A stretch of DNA of 64,000 bases, from assembly GCA_014647935.1 (NCBI GenBank), contig BMQD01000015.1, positions 124,001 through 188,000 on the forward strand, written 5' to 3'. A model generated the notes under the pieces. That model was not told where the DNA came from. It ran no database searches and was given only the letters and a program-made list of their open reading frames with translations. Source of the DNA: Planomonospora parontospora (GTDB lineage: Bacteria > Actinomycetota > Actinomycetes > Streptosporangiales > Streptosporangiaceae). Positions 50,317 through 58,220 of the stretch are shown piece by piece; positions within the stretch are counted from its first letter, which is position 1, and each line of letters begins with the position of its first letter. Made by a program: the position numbers and the translations under genes.

Positions 50317-51649
50317 CCCGCACCCGCCCGGCGGCCGCCGCGCCCGCCGCCAGCACCAGCGGCACCAGCAGGTACGGCCCGCAGGCGGCCAGCAGCGCCA
50401 GGGTGAGCACCGTGGCCACCGCCGCGGTCCGCCGCCAGGCCCCGGACAGCAGGCGGGTCGCGGCGGCGACGCCGACCGCGGTGACCGCGGCCAGGCAGGC
50501 CGAGGTCGCCCGCATCAGCGGGTCGAGTCCGAGCCCGGAGCCCGCCACCGCCGCGGTCACCGCGCCGGAGAGCACGGCCAGCAGGAGCAGGCTGCGATGC
50601 GGCACCCGGCCCGGGTCCGCGTCATGCCCCACCCGCGCCGGGCCCGCGCCGTGCCCCACCCGCGCCGGGCCCGCGCCGCCGGCCAGCCAGGCGGGCAGTG
50701 CGCCGTCGCGGGCCAGCGCGGCGCCGAGCCGGGCGCCCCCGGCCACGTAGGTGTTGATCGCGCCGAAGCTCAGCAGCAGGGCCGCTCCGGCGGTGACCGG
50801 CCCGGCCAGGCTCCCGGCGCCGTGCTCCAGCAGCAGGGCGAGCGGGACCGGTGAGACGGCCGCCCGCCCGCCGAGCACGCCGATCACGCTCACCGCCAGC
50901 CCGGTGTAGAGCACGCCCACGACCGCCAGGGTGAGCACCGTGGCCCGCGGCAGGTGGCGGCGGGGATCGGCGAACTCGGCCGACAGGTGGCTGGCCGCCT
51001 CCCAGCCGACGAAGGCGAAGAACAGCACTCCGGCGGCCCGGGCGACCCCCTCCGGTCCGTGCGGGGCGAACGGCGTGAAGTTGCCGGGCCGTACGGCGGG
51101 CAGGGCCGCCGCCACCGCCGCGACCAGGAGCGCGACGAGCAGGACCGCCAGCAGGAGCTGCAGCCCGCCGGAGAACCGCAGGCCCGCGTGGTTGGCGGCG
51201 AACGCCGCCGCCAGCAGCCCGCAGGTCACCGCCAGGGTCCCGCCGGCGCCCAGCCCCAGGGCCGAGGAGACGTACTCGGCTCCGATCAGGGCTCCGGCCG
51301 GCACCCCGACCGGGACCGCGAAGTAGAACCACCAGCCGGTCACCGCCGCGGTCCGGGCGCCGAAGGCCCGCGCGGCGAACGCCGCCACCCCGCCGCCGTC
51401 GGGGAAGCGGCCGCCCAGCGCGGCGAAGGTCAGCGCCACCGGCGCGCTGAGCGCCAGCAGCGCGGCCCAGGCCACGATCGAGGCCGGTCCGGCGGCGGCC
51501 GCGGCCAGGTGCGGCAGGGCGAGCACGCCGGGCCCGAGCACCGCCCCGAGGAGCAATGCCGTGCCCTGTCCCGGCCCCAGCCGGCCGCCCGGCCCCGCAC
51601 CGCCGGTCCCCGGCGTCCCCGCCACTCGCGTCGCACTCGTTTCCGGCAC
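50270..51649 (-). CDS. APC-type amino-acid permease
   Basis: From GTG 51649 the product is 459 residues with about eleven to twelve hydrophobic segments. The first carries the APC motif GTALLLGAVLGPGVLALP, and GWEAASHLSAEFADPRRHLPRA in the middle is typical of the amino-acid/polyamine/organocation family. A loop near residue 320 has a 9-residue repeat (GAGPARVGH, twice, and a third degenerate copy) that comes from a 27-bp DNA repeat. ATG 51679 is an in-frame alternative, but GGGAAGG fits the GTG. The gene is divergent from an Lrp-type regulator, which suggests amino-acid-dependent control. Confidence 0.9.
   Translation of the reverse strand: MPETSATRVAGTPGTGGAGPGGRLGPGQGTALLLGAVLGPGVLALPHLAAAAAGPASIVAWAALLALSAPVALTFAALGGRFPDGGGVAAFAARAFGARTAAVTGWWFYFAVPVGVPAGALIGAEYVSSALGLGAGGTLAVTCGLLAAAFAANHAGLRFSGGLQLLLAVLLVALLVAAVAAALPAVRPGNFTPFAPHGPEGVARAAGVLFFAFVGWEAASHLSAEFADPRRHLPRATVLTLAVVGVLYTGLAVSVIGVLGGRAAVSPVPLALLLEHGAGSLAGPVTAGAALLLSFGAINTYVAGGARLGAALARDGALPAWLAGGAGPARVGHGAGPARVGHDADPGRVPHRSLLLLAVLSGAVTAAVAGSGLGLDPLMRATSACLAAVTAVGVAAATRLLSGAWRRTAAVATVLTLALLAACGPYLLVPLVLAAGAAAAGRVRVRSSAAGRGPGWPGG
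50624..50677. repeat. Tandem repeat, 2 x 27 bp, inside the APC permease gene
   Basis: Two copies (50624-50650 and 50651-50677) differ in one base and encode the 9-residue repeat on the minus strand. The inner word GCGCCGGGCCCGCGCC is the same as in the intergenic 27-bp repeat at 30070-30150. Confidence 0.9.
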
Positions 51650-51723
51650 CGCACACCGGCCTTCCCATCGATCGGTCATATGCCAGGGAAGGTAGCCAGA
51701 CGAACGAGCAAAACGGTCTTCAA

Positions 51724-51735
51724 TCGAACGTTCGA
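51724..51735. promoter_or_regulatory. Perfect 12-bp palindrome, likely Lrp operator
   Basis: TCGAACGTTCGA lies 26 bp before the Lrp-type start, between it and the divergent permease gene. Lrp/AsnC proteins often bind such dyads to control themselves and the neighbour. Confidence 0.6.
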
Positions 51736-51760
51736 CCAGAATCACGGCAGAATCACCGTC

Positions 51761-52225
51761 ATGGACGAACTTGATACGGAAATCATCCGCCTTCTCCAGA
51801 CGGATGCGCGGCGGTCCAACCGGGAGCTCGCCCGGCTGCTCGGCGTCGCCCCCTCGACCTGCCTGGAGCGCGTGCGCGCGCTCACCCGGCGGGGGGTGAT
51901 CCGCGGCTACCACGCCGACATCGACCACGCCGCCCTCAACCGGAGCGTCCAGGCCATGGTCTCGGTGCAGGTCCGCCCGCTCAGCCGGGCCGTCATCGAC
52001 AGCTTCAAGGAGTCCGTCAGCGCCCTGCCCCAGGTGCTGAGCGTCTTCGTGCTGGCGGGCGGCGACGACTTCCTGCTCCACGTCGCCGTGCAGGACCTGG
52101 ACCACCTGCACGGTTTCCTGCTCGACCGGCTCAGCCAGCGCCGCGAGATCGCCGGGTTCCGCACCTCGGTGATCTTCCAGCAGGTGCGGAACCCGGTGCT
52201 GAGCCGCCTGCCCGACCCGGCGTGA
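51761..52225 (+). CDS. Lrp/AsnC family regulator
   Basis: The 154-residue protein has the AsnC-type winged helix at its N-terminus (MDELDTEIIRLLQTDARRSNRELARLLGVAPSTCLERVRALTRRGVI). The RAM ligand-binding domain (about 65-145) contains VSVQVRPLSRAVIDSFKE and VLSVFVLAGGDDFLLHVAVQD. It senses an amino acid and probably controls the divergent APC permease through the palindrome in the shared region. The length is typical for the family. Confidence 0.94.
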   Translation: MDELDTEIIRLLQTDARRSNRELARLLGVAPSTCLERVRALTRRGVIRGYHADIDHAALNRSVQAMVSVQVRPLSRAVIDSFKESVSALPQVLSVFVLAGGDDFLLHVAVQDLDHLHGFLLDRLSQRREIAGFRTSVIFQQVRNPVLSRLPDPA

Positions 52226-52296
52226 ACCGGAGCCGGAGGCCGGGCCGCGGAGGGGCCACGGACGGGCCACGGACGGGCGCCGGAGCGGCGTCCGGA

Positions 52297-52361
52297 GCTA
52301 CGGGCGTCCGGCGTCCGGGGGCTACGGGCGTCCGACGTCCGGGGGCTACGGGCGTCCGGCG
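52297..52361. repeat. Tandem repeat, 24-bp period, about 2.7 copies
   Basis: GCTACGGGCGTCC-type units begin at 52297, 52321 and 52345. The second copy has one base change, and the third is incomplete. The stretch is intergenic, between the Lrp gene and the convergent esterase gene. Confidence 0.85.
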
Positions 52362-52406
52362 GTCAGCGGGCGCGGCACGGGCGTCCGCCGCCCGGAGCCC
52401 GGTCCG

Positions 52407-53321
52407 TCAGGCGAAGGCCTCCTTCAGCCGCGCGGCCGCGTACTCGCGCGCCTCGGCCGCCTGGTCGAAGAAGCCGGGCAGGCCGAAGAAGCCGTGGATC
52501 GCCCCGGCGTAGCACCGGTACTCGACCGGGACCCCCGCCGCCGCGAGCCCGGCGGCGTACGCCTCGCCCTCGTCGCAGAGCGGGTCGCACTCGGCGGTGA
52601 GCACCGTGGCGGGGGCCAGGCCCGCCTTGTCGGCCAGACGGAGCGGGGCCAGCCGCGGGTCGGCCGGGTCGCCGCCGTACTGCGCGGCGAACCAGGCCAT
52701 CTCGTCGGCGCCGAGCCCGTAGCCGGTGGCGTAGGTCCGGTAGCTGGGCGTGTCCATGGCGACGTCGGCTACCGGGTAGACCAGCACCTGGTGGGCCAGG
52801 CGCAGCCCGGCGTCCCTGGCCTGCCAGGCGGCCACGGCGGCGAGGTTGCCGCCCGCGCTGTCGCCCAGCACCGCGATCCGCCCCGGGTCGGCGCCGTAGG
52901 CGGCCGGACGGGCGAAGACGTCCCGGACCGCGGCCAGCGCGTCGTCGGCCGCGGCGGGGAAGGGATGCTCCGGGGCGAGCCGGTAGTCCACCGAGACCAC
53001 CACCGCGCCGGTGCGCACGGCCAGGTCCCGGGCGAGCGCGTCGTTGCGGGCCACGCTGCCGAACACCCAGCCGCCGCCGTGGAAGTAGACGATCACCGGA
53101 AGCGGGTGGTCGCCGTCGTCAGCCCGGTAGACGCGCACGGGCACGCCCGCCGCGCTCCCGTCGCGCACGACCGGGAGCGGGACCACCGGTCCCCGCTGCT
53201 CGGCGAACCCGTCCAGGGCCCGCATCCCGGCGATCGCCTCAGGGGTGAGCTCGGCGAGGGGCGTGCCGAGATCGGTGGGGAAGAGCTTCAGGTAGGCCTC
53301 GGCCTGGGGGTGCAACGCCAT
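52407..53321 (-). CDS. HSL-family alpha/beta hydrolase (esterase/lipase)
   Basis: The 304-residue protein belongs to the hormone-sensitive-lipase group. It has the HGGGWVFGSVARND oxyanion motif (about 80-93), the nucleophile elbow GDSAGGNLAA and the acidic loop TAECDPLCDEGEAYA. The catalytic His lies in AGAIHGFFGLPGF. It hydrolyses short-chain esters, substrate unknown. There is no signal peptide. Homologues are common in actinomycetes. Confidence 0.9.
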   Translation of the reverse strand: MALHPQAEAYLKLFPTDLGTPLAELTPEAIAGMRALDGFAEQRGPVVPLPVVRDGSAAGVPVRVYRADDGDHPLPVIVYFHGGGWVFGSVARNDALARDLAVRTGAVVVSVDYRLAPEHPFPAAADDALAAVRDVFARPAAYGADPGRIAVLGDSAGGNLAAVAAWQARDAGLRLAHQVLVYPVADVAMDTPSYRTYATGYGLGADEMAWFAAQYGGDPADPRLAPLRLADKAGLAPATVLTAECDPLCDEGEAYAAGLAAAGVPVEYRCYAGAIHGFFGLPGFFDQAAEAREYAAARLKEAFA

Positions 53322-53358
53322 GGCCGCACCCTACTCGCCCGGATCCGGCCTCCGGCGC

Positions 53359-54048
53359 TCAGTGGGCGGCGGCCTCGACCAGGGCCTCGATCAGACGGTT
53401 GTCGTCGCCCCGCTCCGGATGCCACTGCACGCCGACCGCGAAGCGGTGTCCCTGCAGTTCGACGCCCTCCACGATCTGGTCGTCCGCCCAGGCCACCGCG
53501 AGCAGACCCGTCCCGAGCCGCTTGACGGCCTGCCGGTGCGGCGCGGTCACCTCCGCCCGGTCGCCGAGCGCCTTGCCCAGAGCACTGGACACGCTGATCT
53601 GGACGGTGTGCGGGCGGCCCGGCTCGCCGTGCCGGTCGTGCCCGACCACCTCGGGGAGCCAGGGGATCAGGGTGCCGCCCTGGGCGACGTTCAGCACGTG
53701 CATGCCCCTCGCGACGGCGAGCAGCGGCAGCCCGGCCTGCACCGCGGAGCGGGCCACGGCCAGCTCGAAGCGGTCACGGTGCGGCTGGGGCCCGTCCAGG
53801 CGCCCGTCCGCGGCCGCGCCGTACAGGCCGGGGTCGAGCTCGGTGCCGCCGGCCAGGATGAGCCCGGACAGGCCCGCCGTGTAGCCGTCGATCCCGCCCA
53901 GGCCCAGGGGCGGGAGCAGCACCGGGGCGCCGCCGGCCTTCTCCACCGCCCGGACGTAGGACGCGGGTGACAGGACGGCCTCGCGGACCCAGGTGCCCCA
54001 GCGGGCGGCCTCGAGGTAGGCGGTGATACCGATCAGGGGTCGGGACAT
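53359..54048 (-). CDS. Gamma-glutamyl-GABA hydrolase-like amidotransferase lacking its catalytic Cys
   Basis: The 229-residue protein has the class I glutamine amidotransferase fold of PuuD. It shows the N-terminal PLIGITAYLEAARWG, the oxyanion loop LSGLILAGGTELDP, a nucleophile region AVARGMHVLNVAQGG and the second-catalytic-residue region GVQWHPE with His210. In active enzymes the elbow reads CRG, but here Ala113 replaces the Cys (codon GCG at 53712-53710). It should therefore not hydrolyse gamma-glutamyl amides and may be a binding protein or regulator. ATG 54048 has TGGAGG upstream. A short ORF overlaps its start. Confidence 0.85.
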   Translation of the reverse strand: MSRPLIGITAYLEAARWGTWVREAVLSPASYVRAVEKAGGAPVLLPPLGLGGIDGYTAGLSGLILAGGTELDPGLYGAAADGRLDGPQPHRDRFELAVARSAVQAGLPLLAVARGMHVLNVAQGGTLIPWLPEVVGHDRHGEPGRPHTVQISVSSALGKALGDRAEVTAPHRQAVKRLGTGLLAVAWADDQIVEGVELQGHRFAVGVQWHPERGDDNRLIEALVEAAAH

Positions 54049-54158
54049 GCGTCCTCCAGGGCCATGCGCGGGGTCACGCCGCCCGGCGCGGGCGGCGCCC
54101 ATCCCATCTCCAGCAGCACCCCCATCATGGCGCACAGTATTTGCGCTATGTCACACAT
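54033..54158 (-). CDS. Possible small ORF overlapping the amidotransferase start (41 residues)
   Basis: ATG 54158 opens a 41-codon frame with about 85% G/C at third positions, encoding MCDIAQILCAMMGVLLEMGW followed by a Pro/Gly part. It ends 16 bases inside the amidotransferase gene. It could be a coupled leader peptide. No clear ribosome site precedes it, so this is a candidate only. Confidence 0.25.
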   Translation of the reverse strand: MCDIAQILCAMMGVLLEMGWAPPAPGGVTPRMALEDACPDP

Positions 54159-54538
54159 CCCGGGTATCGGTGTCGTCTCGCCGGGAAGCCGCCTCCGTCG
54201 CCGACGGCGGGGGGTTGAGGGCACGGAGGGCGTTTCGGCGGGCCCGACAATGGTTTTCACCTTAATTGAATCACCCTCTTTCCGGCGAATGTGATTCTTA
54301 TTCGCTTATTCACTAAAAGCGGGCACGCCTATCACCGACAATGACCAATCGACTACGGCAAGTTAGTTTCCGCATCATATTGGCGGGAAACGGTTGTGAC
54401 GTCCAGAGGGTGATGGAAGACTTAAATTCGAGCGACCAGGGGCGCCGGGGCCGCGGGCCGCTCGTCACCCGGAACCGCCAGGGAGGTGGATCTGCACGAC
54501 CGGACACCGGTCCGGTCAATGAGGTTGGGTTCCGTCAC
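54049..54538. other. Intergenic region (490 bp) before the flavohaemoprotein gene
   Basis: The stretch holds the short candidate ORF at its left end, a low-GC block (about 54250-54380) and the inverted repeat GAATCAC (54268-54274) / GTGATTC (54291-54297). The frame of the flavohaemoprotein gene is open to 54341, but this part has poor codon bias. No other gene is seen. Confidence 0.6.
54268..54297. promoter_or_regulatory. Inverted repeat GAATCAC-N16-GTGATTC before the flavohaemoprotein gene
   Basis: The 7-bp arms are perfect, and the right arm is also part of GAAT-GTG-ATTC. It is the most AT-rich spot in the region and a candidate operator for a nitrosative- or oxygen-stress regulator. Confidence 0.4.
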
Positions 54539-55654
54539 ATGTCATTGAATCCGCGTCTCGTCAAGGAAAGCTTCTCCGTCGTCGAGCCCGTCGCGGACAA
54601 GGCCGCGGCGTACTTCTACGGCCGCCTGTTCGCCGAGAACCCGCACCTGCGGGGCATGTTCCCGCCGGCCATGGACGTCCAGCGCGACCGGCTGTTCGGC
54701 GCTCTGACCAGGATCGTCTGGAGCATCGACAGCCCGGACGGCCTGGCGTCGTTCCTCGGCCAGCTCGGCCGCGACCACCGCAAGTACGGCGTGCTCGCCG
54801 AGCACTACACCGCGATCGGCAACGCCCTGCTGGCCACGGTCAGGCGCTTCGCCGCCGAGATCTGGAACGCGGAGATCGAGGCGGCCTGGGTCGCCGCCTA
54901 CACCGCCGCCGCCAACACGATGATCGAGGCCGCCGAGGCCGACGCCGGGGTCTCCCCCGCCTGGTGGCTGGCCGAGGTGGTGGACCACGAGCGCCGCACG
55001 CCGGACATCGCGGTGATCACCCTCCAGCCCGGCCAGCGCATGCCGTACCTGCCGGGGCAGTACGTCAACGTGCAGACCGCGCGCTGGCCCCGGGTGTGGC
55101 GGACGTACTCCATCGCGAACGCCCCGCGCGAGGACAACACCCTCCGGCTGCACGTCCGGGCGGTCTCCGGCGGCTGGGTGTCCACCGCGCTGGTCGAGCA
55201 CACCCGGATCGGCGACACCCTGATGCTCGGCCCGCCCGTCGGCACGATGACGCCCGCCGACTCCGGCCGCGACCTGCTGTGCGTGGCGGGCGGCACCGGT
55301 CTGGCGCCGATCAAGGCCATCGTGGAGCACGTGATCGCCTCGGGCCGGCGGCCCAACATCCACCTGCTGCACGGCGTGCGCCACTCGCGCGAGCTCTACG
55401 ACCTGCCGGACCTGATCCGGATGGAGTCGGGCTTCCCCTGGCTGCGCGTGCTCCCCGTGGTCTCCGACGAGCCCGGCTACGACGGGATGCGCGGCCGGGT
55501 GCCCGACGTGGTGGAGCGGTTCCGCTCGTGGGCCGAGCACGAGGTCTACGTCTGCGGGCCCTCCGCCATGGTCGACGAGACGGTCCGGCGACTGCAGTAC
55601 GGCGGGGTGCCCCTGGCGCACATCCACAGGGACATCGCCCTGGGCGAGCTCTGA
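54539..55654 (+). CDS. Flavohaemoprotein-like globin/FAD/NAD oxidoreductase
   Basis: The 371-residue protein has an N-terminal globin domain (about 1-130) with the B10 Tyr27 in AAAYFYGRLF and the proximal His80 in GRDHRKYGV. A ferredoxin-reductase module follows, with FAD-binding RTYSIAN, NAD-binding AGGTGLAPIKAIVEH and the C-terminal VYVCGPSAMVDETVRRL. This is the Hmp-type nitric oxide dioxygenase layout. ATG 54539 is the start because the globin begins there, although GAGG lies 14 bases upstream. Nitric oxide or oxygen stress is the expected inducer. Confidence 0.92.
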   Translation: MSLNPRLVKESFSVVEPVADKAAAYFYGRLFAENPHLRGMFPPAMDVQRDRLFGALTRIVWSIDSPDGLASFLGQLGRDHRKYGVLAEHYTAIGNALLATVRRFAAEIWNAEIEAAWVAAYTAAANTMIEAAEADAGVSPAWWLAEVVDHERRTPDIAVITLQPGQRMPYLPGQYVNVQTARWPRVWRTYSIANAPREDNTLRLHVRAVSGGWVSTALVEHTRIGDTLMLGPPVGTMTPADSGRDLLCVAGGTGLAPIKAIVEHVIASGRRPNIHLLHGVRHSRELYDLPDLIRMESGFPWLRVLPVVSDEPGYDGMRGRVPDVVERFRSWAEHEVYVCGPSAMVDETVRRLQYGGVPLAHIHRDIALGEL

Positions 55655-55728
55655 GCACACCCCGCGTCTTTCGGATCCCCCTCCAAAACGACTTTCCGTT
55701 CGAATGCGGAACGTTGATCCGATAAAGC

Positions 55729-55746
55729 GTGCGATACGGTTCGCAC
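55729..55746. promoter_or_regulatory. Inverted repeat over a -10 box before the Asp-box propeller gene
   Basis: GTGCGA (55729-55734) and TCGCAC (55741-55746) flank TACGGT (55735-55740), a TANNNT -10 box. A protein binding this dyad would block the promoter. Another inverted pair, TTCCG/CGGAA, lies at 55694-55711. Confidence 0.5.
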
Positions 55747-55782
55747 CGTGCGAGCATGGGGCCGACGAGATAAGGAGACGAC

Positions 55783-56862
55783 ATGCACGACGCACTCCTG
55801 GCCATCGGCACCCGCAAGGGGCTGTTCCTGGCCCGCTCCACCGGCGGCGGCCCGTTCGAGGTCGATCCGGTCCGCTTCTCCACCATCGGGGTCTCCGCGG
55901 TCGCGATCGACACCCGGAGCCCGTCGCCCCGCCTCCTCGCCGGCATCGAATACGGCCACTTCGGCCCGTCCGTGATGTGGTCGGACGACCTCGGCGGCAC
56001 CTGGCAGGAGGCCGAGCAGGCCCCGATCGCCTTCCCCGAGGAGACCGGCGCGGCGCTGGAGCGCGTCTGGCAGCTCCAGCCCTCCCCCAGCGAGCCCGAC
56101 GTCGTCTGGGCCGGAGTCGAGCCGGGGGCGCTGTTCCGCTCCGAGGACCGCGGGATCACGTTCTCCCTGGTCGAGGGCCTGTGGAACCACCCGCACCGGG
56201 CCCAGTGGCATCCCGGCGGCGGCGGGCTCTGCATGCACACCGTGCTGCCCCACCCCAGCGACCCGAAGACCATCGCGATCGCCGTCTCGACCGGCGGCTT
56301 CTACCGCAGCACCGACGGCGGCGCCTCCTGGGAGGCGGCCAACCAGGGGATCCGCGCGCCGTTCCTTCCCGAGGGGTCGCAGTACCCCGAGTTCGGCCAG
56401 TGCGTGCACAAGGTCACCGGCCACCCGGCCCGGCCCGAGCGGCTCTTCCTCCAGCACCACTTCGGCGTCTACCGCAGCGACGACTTCGGCGGGTCCTGGA
56501 CCTCGATCGGCGACTCGCTCCCGTCCGACTTCGGCTTCCCGATCGTCGTGCACCCCGAGCGGCCCGACACGGTCTACGTCTTCCCGCTCAAGGCCGACAT
56601 GGACCGCACCCCCGTCGACCACCGCTGCCGGGTCTTCCGCAGCGACGACGCGGGCGGCTCCTGGCAGGCCCTGAGCACCGGCCTGCCCGAGGACCCGGTC
56701 CACTCGACCGTGCTGCGCGACGCGATGTGCGCCTCACCTGCGGGCGTCTTCTTCGGCACCCGCGACGGCGAGGTGTACGGCTCCCGCGACGACGGGGAGA
56801 GCTGGTTCACCGTCGCCCGGCACCTGCCGGACGTGCTGACCGTGCGCGCCGTGGTGCTCTGA
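55783..56862 (+). CDS. Asp-box (BNR) beta-propeller protein, sialidase-like fold
   Basis: The 359-residue protein has six Asp-box motifs of the form SxDxGxTW: SDDLGGTW, SEDRGITF, STDGGASW, SDDFGGSW, SDDAGGSW and SRDDGESW. These mark a beta-propeller, seen in sialidases, xyloglucanases and photosystem-assembly proteins. No sialidase Arg triad is clear, so an enzyme role is not shown. It lacks a signal peptide, so it is probably cytoplasmic. ATG 55783 has AAGGAGA upstream, and a dyad overlaps its -10 box. Confidence 0.85.
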   Translation: MHDALLAIGTRKGLFLARSTGGGPFEVDPVRFSTIGVSAVAIDTRSPSPRLLAGIEYGHFGPSVMWSDDLGGTWQEAEQAPIAFPEETGAALERVWQLQPSPSEPDVVWAGVEPGALFRSEDRGITFSLVEGLWNHPHRAQWHPGGGGLCMHTVLPHPSDPKTIAIAVSTGGFYRSTDGGASWEAANQGIRAPFLPEGSQYPEFGQCVHKVTGHPARPERLFLQHHFGVYRSDDFGGSWTSIGDSLPSDFGFPIVVHPERPDTVYVFPLKADMDRTPVDHRCRVFRSDDAGGSWQALSTGLPEDPVHSTVLRDAMCASPAGVFFGTRDGEVYGSRDDGESWFTVARHLPDVLTVRAVVL

Positions 56863-56930
56863 TGTGCTGAGCCGGCAGCTCACCGACGGCGTGAAGCGAG
56901 CCGGGTGGGTGAGGCGCCGGCTCTCTGCTC

Positions 56931-56957
56931 ACCAGGTCACCAGGTCACCAGGTCACC
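56931..56957. repeat. Tandem repeat, 3 x 8 bp, over the P450 stop codon
   Basis: ACCAGGTC repeats three times at 56931-56954, then ACC. The minus-strand P450 stop TGA lies within it at 56947-56945. Slippage here would change the C-terminus of the P450. Confidence 0.8.
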
Positions 56958-58138
56958 CGCAGCGTGTGCACGCCGTACACGAGGCTGAAGACGCGGAAGT
57001 CCACCTGCTCCTCCGGATCGGCCAGAGCGAGGCCGGGGAAGCGCCGCAGCAGCGCTGGGAAGGCGATGCGCATCTCCATCCGCGCCAGCGGCGCCCCGAG
57101 ACAGTGGTGCACCCCGTGGCCGAAGGCGACGTGGCCGGAGGCTCCCCGGGTGATGTCGAGTGTCTCGGGATCGCCGACGAAGGCGGGGTCGCGGTTGGCG
57201 GCGGGAAACGAACAGATCACGAGCGATCCCGCGGGGACGGCATGCCCGGCGATCTCCACATCCGTCGTGGTCGTGCGCGGCGGCAGCGACTGCACGACGG
57301 ACACCCAGCGCAGCAGCTCCTCGACTGCGGACTCGATCAGCGCCGGATCCTCGCGGATCATCGCCATCTGGTCCGGGTGCCGGAGCAGGGTCAGGGTGCC
57401 CAGGCCGAGCATGTTCGAGGTGGTCTCATGCCCGGCCAGCAGCAGAAGTCCCGCGACGCCGATCAGCTCGTCGGTGCTGAGATCGTGGCCGTGCTCGCGC
57501 ACCAGCATGCCCAGCATGTCCTCGCCCGGGTCGGCTTGGGCGCGGGCGACCAGGTCGGCCATGTAGGCGCGGTCCTCCAGCTGCGCCGCGACGCGTTGCT
57601 CCATCGGCAAGGAGGTGTCCAGCAGCCGCACGGAACGCTCGTGGAATCCGGCGCGGTCGGCATGCGGCACGCCCAGCAGCTCGCAGATCACCAGCGACGG
57701 CACCGGCAGCGCGAAGTGCTCCATCAGATCGGCCGGCTTGCCGACCCGCTCCAGATCGTCCAGAGCCGCCTGGACGATCTCGGTGATCCGCGGCTCCAGC
57801 CTGCGCATGCGCCGTACCGTGAACTCCGGGGTCAGCATCCGGCGCAGGCGCGTGTGCTCGGGCGGGTCGAATCCGATCAGCTGCCCGGCCTGCATCGTGG
57901 CCAGCTCGTCTGCGTTCAGCTGCCCGGATCCCGGGAACGGTGTCAGTGCGCTGCTGAACCGTGCCGGATCCGCCAGCACCTTGCGGACGTCCTCATGGCG
58001 GCAGACCACGTACGCGGGCACGCCGAACGGCGTCTTCACCCGCACCACACCCTCGTTGTCACGGGCCCGGGCCAGTTCCTCGACAGGGTCGAGCCCGTTC
58101 CGCCGCATGTGCAGCGGCAGTTCCAGAGCTTTCGCCAC
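56945..58138 (-). CDS. Cytochrome P450
   Basis: The 397-residue class I bacterial P450 has the I-helix oxygen motif AGHETTSN, the K-helix ExxR in EELLR, and the haem loop FGHGVHHCLGAPLAR with the ligand Cys346. GTG 58138 is chosen because AAAGGA lies 6 bases upstream. The in-frame ATG 58153 lacks a ribosome site. It is the last gene of a likely operon with the oxidoreductase and the CMD-fold protein, under the ECF41-type promoter. No ferredoxin is next to it. The substrate is unknown. Confidence 0.94.
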   Translation of the reverse strand: MAKALELPLHMRRNGLDPVEELARARDNEGVVRVKTPFGVPAYVVCRHEDVRKVLADPARFSSALTPFPGSGQLNADELATMQAGQLIGFDPPEHTRLRRMLTPEFTVRRMRRLEPRITEIVQAALDDLERVGKPADLMEHFALPVPSLVICELLGVPHADRAGFHERSVRLLDTSLPMEQRVAAQLEDRAYMADLVARAQADPGEDMLGMLVREHGHDLSTDELIGVAGLLLLAGHETTSNMLGLGTLTLLRHPDQMAMIREDPALIESAVEELLRWVSVVQSLPPRTTTTDVEIAGHAVPAGSLVICSFPAANRDPAFVGDPETLDITRGASGHVAFGHGVHHCLGAPLARMEMRIAFPALLRRFPGLALADPEEQVDFRVFSLVYGVHTLRVTW

Positions 58139-58220
58139 CTTCTGTCCTTTCATTCGGTGATTGCGGGAGACCGTCAGGGGCGGCTCTCGGCCACGGGCGG
58201 GACCGGGCCGTACGACCGGC

